Of a DNA stretch of 64,000 nucleotides, positions 55,338 to 64,000 are shown one piece after another. The translations under genes and the position numbers were made by a program. The notes beneath the pieces are model-generated. The model searched no databases. It saw only the letters and a list, made by a program, of their open reading frames with translations, and was not told the DNA's origin. The DNA is from Flexivirga aerilata (lineage in GTDB: Bacteria; Actinomycetota; Actinomycetes; Actinomycetales; Dermatophilaceae), in contig NZ_JABENB010000001.1 in NCBI RefSeq assembly GCF_013002715.1, forward strand, positions 186,001 to 250,000. Direction: 5' to 3'. Every line of letters begins with the position of its first letter. The first letter of the stretch is position 1.

Positions 55338-56967
55338 TCCCGAGGATCTCCCTCGCCTGCTCGCGCATCTCCACCTTGCGGATCTTGCCGGTCACGGTCA
55401 TCGGGAACGCGTCGGTGACGTGCACATACTTCGGGATCTTGTAGTGCGCGAGCTTGCCGTCGGCGAACTTCCGCACGGCATCGGCGTCGAGCGGCGGCTC
55501 GCCGGACCGCATGATGATCCAGGCCATCAGCTCCTCGCCGTACTTCGCGTCGGGCACCCCCACGACCTGCACGTCGGCGATCGCCGGGTGGGTATAGAGG
55601 AACTCCTCGATCTCGCGGGGGTAGATGTTCTCGCCGCCCCGGATCACCAGGTCCTTGATCCGGCCGACGATCGCGACGTAGCCGTCGTCGTCCATCGTGG
55701 CGAGGTCGCCGGTGTGCATCCAGCGAGCCTGGTCGATCGCCTCCGCGGTCTTGTCGGGCTGCTCCCAGTAGCCGAGCATCACGCTGTAGCCGCGGGTGCA
55801 GAACTCGCCGGTCGCGCCGCGCGGCACGGTCAGCCCGGTCGCCGGGTCCACCACCTTGACCTCGAGCATCGGCATCACCCGGCCGACGGTCTCGGTGCGG
55901 CGCGCGAGGTCGTCGTCGGTGCGGGTCATGGTCGACACCGGCGACGTCTCGGTCATGCCGTAACAGATCGCGACCTCACCCATGTTCATCTCGGCGATGA
56001 CCCGCTTCATCACCTCGACCGGGCACGGCGAGCCGGCCATGATGCCGGTCCGCAGCGTGCTCAGGTCGTATGACGCCTCGCCCTTGTCCAGGAGCGCGAG
56101 CTCGGCGATGAACATCGTCGGCACACCGTAGAGCGACGTGCAGCTTTCTGCCGCAACGGCTTCCAGTGTTGCGGCCGGCTCGAACGACGGGGCCGGGATG
56201 ACCATGCAGGAGCCGTGCGAGGTCGCCGCGAGGTTGCCCATCACCATGCCGAAGCAGTGGTAGAACGGCACCGGCAGACAGATGCGGTCCTGCTCGGTGT
56301 AGCCGACGAGCTCACCGACGAAATAGCCGTTGTTGAGGATGTTGTGGTGCGACAGCGTCGCGCCCTTGGGGAATCCGGTTGTGCCCGAGGTGTATTGGAT
56401 GTTGATCGGGTCGTCGGCGGACAGGCCGGCGGACCGGGTCGCGAGGTCGTCGTCGGTCGTCGACGACGCCTTGGCCAGCAGCTCGTCCCAGCTCGGGTCG
56501 CCGATGTATACGACCTGCTTGAGGCCGCGCACGTCGGGGCGCACCTGCTCGACCATCGCGCGATAGTCGGAGGTCTTGTGCTGGGTGGCACTGACGAGCA
56601 TCGACATGCCGGACTGCTTGACGACATAGGCCAATTCGTGTGATCGGTAGGCCGGGTTGACGTTGACCAGGACGGCACCGATGCGCGCGGTGGCATATTG
56701 CAGCAGGGTCCACTCGGGGCAGTTGGGCGACCAGATGCCGACGCGGTCGCCCTTGTCGATGCCTGCCGCCATGAGCGCCTTGGCGAGCTCGTCGACCGCC
56801 GCGTCGAACTCGGCGTAGGTCCAGCGACGACCACTGGGCAGATCGACGAGCGCGTCACGCCCGGAGTGCTTCTCGGCGGTGCGCCGCAGGTTGTCGGCGA
56901 TCGTGTCGCCGAGCAGCGGGGTGTCGGAGATGCCGCTGCTGTAGGACGGCTGGGCGGTGGTGGACAT
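55330..56967 (-). CDS. Fatty-acyl-CoA synthetase (AMP-binding)
   Basis: 545 aa, ANL superfamily. The P-loop is [49 protein letters not shown] and the catalytic Lys in [10 protein letters not shown] follow. Acyl-CoA synthetases of the FadD35/AcsF2 type are the nearest match from memory. It activates fatty acids with ATP and CoA. Divergent from the gene at 57036; the chain-length preference cannot be read. Confidence 0.9.
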   Translation of the reverse strand: MSTTAQPSYSSGISDTPLLGDTIADNLRRTAEKHSGRDALVDLPSGRRWTYAEFDAAVDELAKALMAAGIDKGDRVGIWSPNCPEWTLLQYATARIGAVLVNVNPAYRSHELAYVVKQSGMSMLVSATQHKTSDYRAMVEQVRPDVRGLKQVVYIGDPSWDELLAKASSTTDDDLATRSAGLSADDPINIQYTSGTTGFPKGATLSHHNILNNGYFVGELVGYTEQDRICLPVPFYHCFGMVMGNLAATSHGSCMVIPAPSFEPAATLEAVAAESCTSLYGVPTMFIAELALLDKGEASYDLSTLRTGIMAGSPCPVEVMKRVIAEMNMGEVAICYGMTETSPVSTMTRTDDDLARRTETVGRVMPMLEVKVVDPATGLTVPRGATGEFCTRGYSVMLGYWEQPDKTAEAIDQARWMHTGDLATMDDDGYVAIVGRIKDLVIRGGENIYPREIEEFLYTHPAIADVQVVGVPDAKYGEELMAWIIMRSGEPPLDADAVRKFADGKLAHYKIPKYVHVTDAFPMTVTGKIRKVEMREQAREILGNA

Positions 56968-57035
56968 GCTGACTGCTCCTCATGTGACCGGCGACACGTT
57001 CAGCTTAGGCGCGGTCGGCGGCATAGGCTTCCGGG

Positions 57036-59240
57036 GTGCCCCGATCCGCACGCAGCTTCGCCGACGACATCCGGGCGCGCAGTGACGACCAGCTGCGCGC
57101 CCTGCTGCGCGCACGCCGCGACCTGGCCCGGCCCGCACCGGCCGACCTGACCGCACTCGCCGCGCGGGCGGCAACCCGCGCCAGCGTGCAGCGCGCACTC
57201 GAGAGCCTCACCGCCGACCAGCTCCGGGTGCTCGAGGCACTCGTCGTCGGCGGCCCCGACGATGTCGCGAAGCTGCTGGACGCACCGGCCCGGTCCGTGC
57301 GCGCCACCCTCACCGCGCTCTGGGACCTCGCGCTCGTATGGCGCAGCCCGGAGGGCTTCCGCGCCGCGCGGGCGGTCCCGGAGATCCTCGGCGCGCCGGC
57401 CCGGCTCGGTCCGACCGCCCGTGAGCTCGGCGTGCGCGACCGGAGCGCCGACGCATCGGCTGCGGCCGAAAACCTTTCGCCTGCAGCCCGATCGGCGATC
57501 GACCGACTGCGCTGGAACCATCCGCGCGCGAGCTTCGACGGGGAGTCGGCCCGGGCCATCCGGGACGAACTCGTCCAGGCGGGTCTCGCGGCGCCGACCG
57601 ACGACGGCATCGTCATACCCCGGGAAGTGGGCGTGGCCCTGCGCGGTGGGCGGCTCTACCGCGACGGGCTGACCCCGCCGACCGCGCCGGAAGCCGTGCT
57701 CGCACAAGCGGATGTCGATGCGGCGGCCGGCGCCGAGGCCCTCGAACTGCTCTGGCGCGTGGAGGCGCTGGCGCTGCGGTGGGAGGCCGAGCCACCGCGC
57801 GTGCTGCGCTCCGGCGGCCTCAGTGTGCGCGATCACCGGGCGGTCGCCACCGCGCTGGAGGCGACACCCGAACTCGCCGCATTCGTCATCGAGATCGCGT
57901 ATGCCGCCGGCCTGCTCGGACCGGACGGCGACTTCGAGCCGAGCTGGCTGCCCACCCGGTCGTATGACGAATGGGCCGCGGCCGCCCCGGCCGAGCGCTG
58001 GGCGGCACTGGCGGAGGCGTGGCTGGACACCGCTCGCGCGCCGTCTCTGGCGGGCACCAGCTCGGCACAGGGCGGCGTGATCAATGTGCTGAGCACCGAC
58101 GTCGGCTGGCCGATGATGCGCAACCGTCGCCTGGATGTGCTGCACATCCTCCACGACCTCGACGAAGGCACAGTCGCGGCAACGGAATTCACCGACGCGA
58201 TGCTCCACTGGCGCAGGCCGCTCCGGCTGCCGGAGGGAGCGCCGACGCGCGCTCACGAGGTGTTGCGGGAGGCGGCCTGGCTCGGCGTCACCGGGCGTGG
58301 CGCGCTGTCGACCCCGGGTCGTGCGCTCATCGACGGCCGCGACGCCGCAGCTGCCATGGCTGCCGCGTTGCCGGTCGCGGTGGATCACGTGCTGTTGCAG
58401 GCCGACCTGACGGCGATCGCTCCCGGACCGCTCACCGAGGACCTGCGGCGGCTGATGCAACTTGCTGCCGATGTCGAATCCCGAGGTGGCGCAACGGTTT
58501 ACCGCTTCACCGAGGGCAGTGTGCGGCGGGCACTCGACACGGGCCTGCCAGCCGCGGAGTTGATCGCCAAACTGACCGATGCGAGCCGCACCCCGGTGCC
58601 GCAGCCGTTGGAATATCTCGTGCTCGACGCCGGCCGCCGGCACGGTCAGACGCGCATCGGCGCGGCCGGCTGCTACCTGCGCAACGACGACGTGGCGGCA
58701 CTCGACGCGGTCGTCGCCGACCGGCGACTCTCGCCATTGCAGCTGCACAAGATCGCGCCCACGGTGGTCGTCTCCCCTGCGCACCCCGGTACAGTGCTGG
58801 AAATGCTGCGCCAGCACGGATATTCGCCGGTCGCCGAGGGCGCGGACGGGCACGTCGTCCATGCCGGCCGGGACCACCCGCGCGCGCCGCAGCGGCGGGA
58901 GAGCGCGGCAGGCATCCGCCTGGACAGCGTCGACGACCGGGTGATCGACCAGTTGCTGACCCGGCTACGCCAGGGCGACGCCGTTGCGGCGCAGGCCGCG
59001 CAGAAGGAAGGTCCGCGCATCCCCTCGACCGACCCGACCGTGACGCTCACCCGCCTGCAGGACGCGGTGGCCGACCGGGCCCCGGTCTGGATCGGCTACG
59101 TCGACACCGACGGCGAACTGCGCCGCACACTCTTCCGGCCCGAGCGCGTCGAGGGTGGCCGGGCGACCGGGTCGGTCGGCGAGGGCAACGACCGGCGGAC
59201 CTTCTCGATCCACCGCATCTCCGGCGTGGTGCCCGCCTAG
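57036..59240 (+). CDS. Helicase-associated domain protein (Rv0862c-like)
   Basis: 734 aa. The N-terminal winged-helix-like repeats (SADQLRALLRARRDLARPAP region and ASVQRALESLTADQLRVLEALVVGG) and the middle helicase-associated domain (PF13625-like) are present, but there is no Walker A motif, so it is not itself a helicase. In mycobacteria the homologue neighbours an XPB-type helicase; that helicase is not seen here. A C-terminal WYL-like segment (PVWIGYVDTDGELRR) may bind ligand or nucleic acid. The start is GTG. Confidence 0.85.
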   Translation: MPRSARSFADDIRARSDDQLRALLRARRDLARPAPADLTALAARAATRASVQRALESLTADQLRVLEALVVGGPDDVAKLLDAPARSVRATLTALWDLALVWRSPEGFRAARAVPEILGAPARLGPTARELGVRDRSADASAAAENLSPAARSAIDRLRWNHPRASFDGESARAIRDELVQAGLAAPTDDGIVIPREVGVALRGGRLYRDGLTPPTAPEAVLAQADVDAAAGAEALELLWRVEALALRWEAEPPRVLRSGGLSVRDHRAVATALEATPELAAFVIEIAYAAGLLGPDGDFEPSWLPTRSYDEWAAAAPAERWAALAEAWLDTARAPSLAGTSSAQGGVINVLSTDVGWPMMRNRRLDVLHILHDLDEGTVAATEFTDAMLHWRRPLRLPEGAPTRAHEVLREAAWLGVTGRGALSTPGRALIDGRDAAAAMAAALPVAVDHVLLQADLTAIAPGPLTEDLRRLMQLAADVESRGGATVYRFTEGSVRRALDTGLPAAELIAKLTDASRTPVPQPLEYLVLDAGRRHGQTRIGAAGCYLRNDDVAALDAVVADRRLSPLQLHKIAPTVVVSPAHPGTVLEMLRQHGYSPVAEGADGHVVHAGRDHPRAPQRRESAAGIRLDSVDDRVIDQLLTRLRQGDAVAAQAAQKEGPRIPSTDPTVTLTRLQDAVADRAPVWIGYVDTDGELRRTLFRPERVEGGRATGSVGEGNDRRTFSIHRISGVVPA

Positions 59241-59312
59241 CGCCTCCCCGCGCGGCCGGCCGTTCGCCACGGGTCAGCGACTGACGCCCTTCGCCGCCCA
59301 CTGACGTCCGCG

Positions 59313-59350
59313 GCAACGAGTGACGTCGTTGCACGGACGTCACTCGTTGC
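59313..59350. terminator. 15-bp hairpin between convergent genes
   Basis: Arms GCAACGAGTGACGTC (59313) and GACGTCACTCGTTGC (59336) pair perfectly around an 8-base loop. Further partial copies of GTGACGTC/AACGACGTCAC lie on both sides (59301-59370), so the whole 100-bp gap is a cluster of the same word. It probably terminates both flanking genes. Confidence 0.82.
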
Positions 59351-59376
59351 GAACGACGTCACTCACCGGGCAGCCC

Positions 59377-61323
59377 TCAGAAGATGCGCACGCGCTGGTC
59401 CTCGGGCAGGGCCATGCCGTCGCCCTCACCGACGCCGAACGCCTCGTCGAACTCCGTCAGGTTGCGCGCGACGTTGGCGCGCGCGTCGATCGGCGAGTGC
59501 GGGTCGATCGTGAGCAGTCGCTTGGCCTCCGCCTCGCGCGCCTTGCCGCACCAGACCTGCGCCCAACCGACGAAGAACCGCTGCTCGGGGGTGAATCCGT
59601 CGAGCTCGGGCGACTTCTCGGCCTCCTGCGCGATCTGGAACGCCTTGTAGCCGATCGTCAGGCCGCCGAGGTCGCCGATGTTCTCGCCGACGGTGAGCGC
59701 GCCGTTGACGGTGTTGCCCGGTGCGTCCCGCGGCTCCACTCCGTTGAACTGCTCGATCAGCTTGCCCGCCAACGCATCGAAGCGCTCACGGTCGCCGGCG
59801 GTCCACCAGTCGGTGAGGTTGCCGTCGCCGTCATAGCGGGACCCCTGGTCGTCGAAGCCGTGGCCGATCTCGTGCCCGATCACGCCGCCGATGCCGCCGT
59901 AGTTGACCGCGTCCTCGGCGTCGACGTCGAAGAACGGCGGCTGCAGGATCGCGGCCGGGAAGACGATCTCGTTCATCACCGGCATGTAGTAGGCGTTGAC
60001 CGTCTGCGGGGTCATGAACCACTCGCCGGAGTCGACGTCGTCCCCGACCCGGTCGACCATCCGGTCGACCTCCCAGGCGGTCGCGGCGGCGATGTTGCCG
60101 ATCAGGTCGTCGGGGCGAATCTCTATGGAGGAGTAGTCCTTCCACTCCTGCGGGTAACCGATCTTCGGGGTGAACTTGGCGAGCTTCTCCAGCGCCTTGG
60201 CACGGGTCTCCTCGCCCATCCACGGCAGCGTCTCGAAGTCGCGCCGGTAGGCCTCGACGATGTTGGCGACCAGCTGCTCCATCCGCTCCTTGGCGTGCGG
60301 CGGGAAGTGCTTGTCGACATACAACTGTCCGGCGGCCTCGCCGATGAGCCCCTCGACCAGGGCGACGCCACGCTTCCAGCGCTCCCGATTTTCCGGGATG
60401 CCCGACAGGGTGCGTCCGGCGAAGTCGAACCGCTCGTCGACCATCGCCTGGTGCAGGTATGGCGCACGCTCCGACACCAGCCGCCAGGTCAGCCAGGCCT
60501 TCCACTTCTCCAACGGCTCGTCCCGCAATGCCTCGGCGAATCCCGTGAGATATGAGGGCTGTTCGACGTTGACCGGGTCGAGGATGCGTGCCTCGGCACC
60601 GACCCCGTCGAGCCAGGCGTCCCAGTCGACGCCCGGGCTGAGCTCGTCCAGCTCGGCCCGCGTGAGCTTGTTGTAGGTCTTCACCGCGTCACGCGAGGCG
60701 ACCCGGTCCCAGTGCGCCTTCGCCAGCCGGGTCTCGAGCTCCATCACCTGATCGGCAAGCGACTCGTGGATGCCGGCCAGCCCGAGCAGCCGCCGCATGT
60801 GCGCGACATACTTGTCCCGCGTCTCGGAGTGCTGCTCCTCGCGGTAGTAGGACTCGTCGGGCAGGCCGATGCCGGCCTGCATGACGTAGAGGATGTAATG
60901 CGCCGAATCCTTCGCATCCGCAACGGAATAGAAGCCGACGAACCCGTCGACGCCGCGGCGGGTGAGCTGTCCGGAGACGCGCAACAGGTCGGAGGTGGAC
61001 TGCACCTCGTCGATCAGCTCCAGCTCCTCGGCGATCGCGCCGGCACCGAGCTTCTCGATGCGCTCGGTGTCCATAAACGACGCGAAGAGGTCACCGACCT
61101 GCCGGCGCGGCGTGCCCGGCTCGGAGTTGCTCGCCGCAGCCTCCTCGATCAGCTCGTGCACCGCCTGCTCGGCATCCTCACGCAGCTTGTCGAAGGTGCC
61201 GTATCGCCCACGGTCGGAAGGGATTTCGTTGTTCGCGACCCACCCGCCGTTGACGAACCCGAAGAGGTCGTCCTGCGGGCGGACCGAACGGTCGAAATTC
61301 TCCAGGATCACGCCGGACTTCAT
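59377..61323 (-). CDS. M13-family zinc metallopeptidase
   Basis: 648 aa, the usual length for PepO/neprilysin homologues. The zinc motif HEIGH in VIGHEIGHGFDDQGSRYDG and the third ligand Glu in ENIGDLGG are intact, and NAYYMPVMNEIVFPAAILQ is the substrate-binding NAYY segment. No signal peptide is seen, so it may act in the cytoplasm on peptides. The start is ATG at 61323. Confidence 0.95.
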   Translation of the reverse strand: MKSGVILENFDRSVRPQDDLFGFVNGGWVANNEIPSDRGRYGTFDKLREDAEQAVHELIEEAAASNSEPGTPRRQVGDLFASFMDTERIEKLGAGAIAEELELIDEVQSTSDLLRVSGQLTRRGVDGFVGFYSVADAKDSAHYILYVMQAGIGLPDESYYREEQHSETRDKYVAHMRRLLGLAGIHESLADQVMELETRLAKAHWDRVASRDAVKTYNKLTRAELDELSPGVDWDAWLDGVGAEARILDPVNVEQPSYLTGFAEALRDEPLEKWKAWLTWRLVSERAPYLHQAMVDERFDFAGRTLSGIPENRERWKRGVALVEGLIGEAAGQLYVDKHFPPHAKERMEQLVANIVEAYRRDFETLPWMGEETRAKALEKLAKFTPKIGYPQEWKDYSSIEIRPDDLIGNIAAATAWEVDRMVDRVGDDVDSGEWFMTPQTVNAYYMPVMNEIVFPAAILQPPFFDVDAEDAVNYGGIGGVIGHEIGHGFDDQGSRYDGDGNLTDWWTAGDRERFDALAGKLIEQFNGVEPRDAPGNTVNGALTVGENIGDLGGLTIGYKAFQIAQEAEKSPELDGFTPEQRFFVGWAQVWCGKAREAEAKRLLTIDPHSPIDARANVARNLTEFDEAFGVGEGDGMALPEDQRVRIF

Positions 61324-61421
61324 CTGCTCACTCCTACTTCGAGGTATGACGAGGCACGCTGCTCGTTCAACCTACGTGGTCGGCTCGGGGTTCCGCAGCC
61401 GGTATCAGGTGGGGGCGGTGG

Positions 61422-62384
61422 TCAGCCCGCGAGCGCCTTGACCACTCGCGACGGCGAAGGCCGGCCGAGCTGCTGCGCCATCCAGGTAGAGGTCTGCACC
61501 AGCTTGTCCAGGTCGACGCCGGTTTCGACGCCGAGCCCGCGGCACATCCAGACCAAATCCTCGGTGGCGAGGTTGCCGGTGGCCGACTTGGCGTAGGGGC
61601 ACCCGCCGAGTCCGCCGGTCGATGCGTCGACCACGGTGACTCCGTGGCCCATGGCAGTGACGGTGTTGGCGAGCGCCTGGCCGTAGGTGTCGTGGAAGTG
61701 GACGGCCGTGGACTGCGCCGGGATGCCCTGGGCGTCCAGCGCCGCGAGCAGCTCGGTGACATGCCCCGGCGTACCCACGCCGATCGTGTCGCCCAGGCTG
61801 AGCTGGTCGCAGCCGAGATCCATCATCCGCCGCGACACGTCGACGACCTGGTCGACCGGCACCGGGCCCTCCCACGGGTCGCCGAAACACATGGAGACAT
61901 AGGCGCGCACCCACAGCCCCGCGTCCCGCGCCCGCTCGACCACCGGCGCGAACATCCGGATCGACTCCTCGACCGACCGGTTGAGGTTCTTGCGGGCGAA
62001 GGTCTCAGTCGCCGACCCGAAGATCGCGACCGCGCCGACCCCGGCCGCGAGCGCGCCGTCCAGACCCCGCTCGTTGGGCACCAGCACCGGCCGCTTAGGG
62101 CCGCGGCAGACCTCGCCGAGCTGCGCCAGCAGGTCGGACGCGTCGGCCAGTTGCGGGATCCACGAGGGCGGCACGAAGGAGGTGGTCTCGACCGTCTCCA
62201 GTCCTGCGTCGACCAGTCGTCGGACGAACTCCGCCTTCACGTCGGTCGGGACGACCGCCTTCTCGTTCTGCAGTCCGTCCCGCGGTCCGACCTCGTAGAT
62301 CGTGATCGCCTCGGGCATCGTCGGCATTGACGCAACCTGTGGCAAGTCCATGTCGCCATGGTCGCACCACGTGCTCGACGTCAC
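61422..62384 (-). CDS. mvaB: Hydroxymethylglutaryl-CoA lyase
   Basis: Up to 320 aa, TIM-barrel lyase. It cleaves HMG-CoA to acetyl-CoA and acetoacetate in leucine breakdown. EVGPRDGLQNE is the opening motif and GLGGCPYA holds the catalytic Cys. HFHDTYGQALAN supplies metal-binding His residues. The GTG at 62384 overlaps the upstream stop (GTGA); ATG at 62351 or 62327 would trim an unconserved N-tail and is equally possible. Confidence 0.9.
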   Translation of the reverse strand: MTSSTWCDHGDMDLPQVASMPTMPEAITIYEVGPRDGLQNEKAVVPTDVKAEFVRRLVDAGLETVETTSFVPPSWIPQLADASDLLAQLGEVCRGPKRPVLVPNERGLDGALAAGVGAVAIFGSATETFARKNLNRSVEESIRMFAPVVERARDAGLWVRAYVSMCFGDPWEGPVPVDQVVDVSRRMMDLGCDQLSLGDTIGVGTPGHVTELLAALDAQGIPAQSTAVHFHDTYGQALANTVTAMGHGVTVVDASTGGLGGCPYAKSATGNLATEDLVWMCRGLGVETGVDLDKLVQTSTWMAQQLGRPSPSRVVKALAG

Positions 62385-63961
62385 ACCGGCGACGTCACAG
62401 CTGGGACGTCATGCCGGCGTCGCCGCAGCCGCCGTGCATCGGCGCGCACGTTGTCGGCGACGATCCGGCTGCCGAGCACGCAGGCGACGGTGCCGACGCC
62501 CGGCCACACCGAGTCGCCCACGAGATGCACGCCGCGGATCCCGAGGTGGTGCGGGATCGCACGCCGGTTGCTGTTCGCGGGTGACTGCCGCACTCCGCCG
62601 ACGGCTCCGTCCGGGCGTCCCGCGAATCGGGCGAACGCCCGCGGCGTGGCGACGCTGAGCACGTCGGCATTGTCGCCGAGGCCCGGGTAGGCCCGCCGGG
62701 CCTGTGTCAGGAGCTCCTCGCCGATCCGCTTCTTGGCGAGGTGGTGATCGGACTCGCTCAGGCCGCGCCAGTCGTCGAGCTCGACATGGGTCGAGATCAT
62801 CACGGCGCGCCGACCCTCCGGGGCGCTCACCCGGTCACCCGCAGCGGAGACCGAGACGAACATGTTGTTGCCGCTGCCGAGCGGTCTGTCGTAGCTGTGC
62901 ATGAACTGGTGGTGGGTGAACTCCTGGTCGGCCACCTCCGCGTCGGGGACGCCCAGGAACAGCACCACGGCACCGCCGTACGAGCGCTCATCCCGTTGCA
63001 GGTATGACGAAAGTCGTTGCGCGACAAGCCCGCCGAAGATCCGCGAGGTCGTCTCCGCGGGCAGCGCCGAGACCACCTGGACGGCGTGGTGTTCCCCGCG
63101 TGAGGTCGCGACGACATACTCCCCAGGGCGTCCCGAGACCGCCTGCGCCACGGTTGCGACGCGCAGGTCGCCCCCGAGCGCCCGGTAACGAGCGACGAGA
63201 CGTCGCCAGAAGCCGCGCATGCCGCCGGTGTGCCGGGTGAGCCCGGCTCCGCGGATGGTGATCCCGAGCGCGGCGTTGATCAGCGGTGCGTCCTCGACGG
63301 TGGTGTGCACCGTGTCCTCGACCATCATGCTGAGCAGACCGCGCAGCGGTCGGTCGGCCGATATCCCGTGCCGCCGCATCGAGTCGGCGAGCGTGCGCGG
63401 CAGGTGCCGCACCGCCAGCGGGTGGTAACCCACTGCTCGCGCATTACGCAGCACATCCAGCGGCGTGCGCATCGGCAGCCGCACACCGCGGCGGCTCGCC
63501 GACCAGAAGGTGTCGGCCACCGTGTCGAGGTGTGCCCAGAACGCACGATGGGCCGGGTCATCGCCGAACACCCGGAGCCGCTCGGCATGCCAGCGTTCCC
63601 GTTCCCGGTGCAACCGGACCTCCCGGTCGGGCAGCCAGGCGAGGTAGCCGGGGAGCAGCTCGCCCTCGACCGGGCCGACGCCCACCTCGTCCAGCAGGTC
63701 ACCGCCGACACCGCCCGGTTCGAAGTCGACCAGGGTGGTCGCGCCCACGTCGAAGGAGTAGCCGCGATGCGACCAATAGCCCGAGCAGCCGCCGGCATGA
63801 CCGTGCGCCTCGATCAGCACGGTGCGGTAGCCGTCGGCCTGGAGGCGGAGCGCGGTCGCCATACCTGCCAGTCCGGCACCCAGGATCGCCACGTCATACA
63901 CCACGGTTGCCCTCCGGTTGCTCGTCGGCACGGACGGCCGCGGGCGGACGTCCGGTTCCAC
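62381..63961 (-). CDS. CrtI/phytoene-desaturase-like FAD oxidoreductase
   Basis: 526 aa. The FAD-binding motif is [22 protein letters not shown] followed by GHAGGCSGYWSHRGYSFDVGATTL, the carotenoid desaturase-isomerase pattern. A C-terminal FAD contact reads HLVGDSVWPGVGTVACVLGSRI. Substrate unknown; no crtB or crtE is in the window. The GTG at 63961 gives about 20 residues before the Rossmann motif; a GTG near 63904 is possible. Coupled to the HMG-CoA lyase gene. Confidence 0.85.
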   Translation of the reverse strand: MEPDVRPRPSVPTSNRRATVVYDVAILGAGLAGMATALRLQADGYRTVLIEAHGHAGGCSGYWSHRGYSFDVGATTLVDFEPGGVGGDLLDEVGVGPVEGELLPGYLAWLPDREVRLHRERERWHAERLRVFGDDPAHRAFWAHLDTVADTFWSASRRGVRLPMRTPLDVLRNARAVGYHPLAVRHLPRTLADSMRRHGISADRPLRGLLSMMVEDTVHTTVEDAPLINAALGITIRGAGLTRHTGGMRGFWRRLVARYRALGGDLRVATVAQAVSGRPGEYVVATSRGEHHAVQVVSALPAETTSRIFGGLVAQRLSSYLQRDERSYGGAVVLFLGVPDAEVADQEFTHHQFMHSYDRPLGSGNNMFVSVSAAGDRVSAPEGRRAVMISTHVELDDWRGLSESDHHLAKKRIGEELLTQARRAYPGLGDNADVLSVATPRAFARFAGRPDGAVGGVRQSPANSNRRAIPHHLGIRGVHLVGDSVWPGVGTVACVLGSRIVADNVRADARRLRRRRHDVPAVTSPV

Positions 63962-64000
63962 TCGGAAGGATTCCCGACTGCCGGTCGTTATGGCTAGGCG

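Larger units (their letters stand above)
1182..63899. repeat. Window-wide dispersed word GTATGNCG
   Basis: Manual scanning finds about 83 copies on both strands (42 plus, 41 minus). N is A 37, C 23, G 16 and T 7 times. Plus examples: 1422, 2628, 6075, 9423, 12337, 19637, 22313, 26166, 34891, 46091, 47248, 56070, 63002. Minus examples (CGNCATAC): 2470, 6972, 8641, 11483, 17152, 27790, 36633, 43735, 49209, 52111, 57611, 63892. Most lie in genes and several in gaps. About 7 are expected from base composition at 69 percent GC. Confidence 0.8.

Noticed and set aside
1182..63899. GTATGNCG as an FtsK-orienting (KOPS-like) or chi-like polar site
   Set aside because: Counts on the two strands are equal (42 and 41), so there is no polarity within this window.

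Overview
The window comes from a high-GC actinobacterium (roughly 70 percent GC). It carries two mycothiol genes (mshA, mshD), the SenX3-RegX3 phosphate system, GlnR, an HbhA-like protein, DUF2516, a CarD-neighbourhood lipoprotein and a treYZ pair. Gene orders such as mshA-ybjN-gpmA-senX3/regX3, and glnR-mshD-ppk-mutT1-pstSCAB, are familiar from mycobacteria and streptomycetes. A member of Micrococcales (Dermacoccaceae or Intrasporangiaceae type) is my inference; there is no rRNA to settle it. The DNA is chromosomal and mostly housekeeping. I see no phage, transposase, CRISPR array or plasmid gene.

Layout. 1-3.5 kb: a lipoprotein, then senX3-regX3 divergent from phoU. 3.5-5 kb: an AbiEi/DUF559-like gene bracketed by GTAAGC repeats. 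5-10.7 kb: gpmA, ybjN and mshA on the minus strand, divergent from an AfsR-type regulator. 10.7-16.4 kb: manA operon, asparaginase, HbhA-like gene with its XRE neighbour, ygfZ. 16.5-19.5 kb: an LCP wall ligase, a nitrobindin, a membrane protein and MoaD. 19.6-29 kb: glnR, mshD, ppk, mutT1 and pstSCAB. 29-35.5 kb: a zinc-finger protein, a DUF3516 helicase and two membrane esterases. 35.5-42 kb: tRNA-Lys, a TetR regulator, a decayed glycosyltransferase, an LLM monooxygenase with its flavin reductase, and a PAP2-lipid kinase. 42-47 kb: furA-katG and CapA. 47-52 kb: treY-treZ. 52-64 kb: menD, an aldose epimerase, an acyl-CoA ligase, a helicase-associated protein, an M13 peptidase, an HMG-CoA lyase and a CrtI-like oxidoreductase.

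Phosphate homeostasis ties much of the window together: sensor and regulator, PhoU, polyphosphate kinase, MutT1 and the Pst transporter, with 11-nt direct-repeat PHO boxes visible before senX3/phoU and before pstS. Mycothiol synthesis is represented by its first and last enzymes, and oxidative defence by furA-katG.

The most unusual signal is not a gene. The word GTATGNCG (either strand) occurs about 83 times by eye, roughly every 770 bases, against about 7 expected from base composition. It has no strand bias, often creates rare codons (ATA, TCA, TAT), and once forms an inverted pair just after pstB. That pattern resembles DNA-uptake sequences or a chromosome-wide protein-binding site. Several tandem-repeat arrays (51 bp, about 60 bp, 35 bp, 30 bp) sit in gene gaps or run in frame into gene ends.
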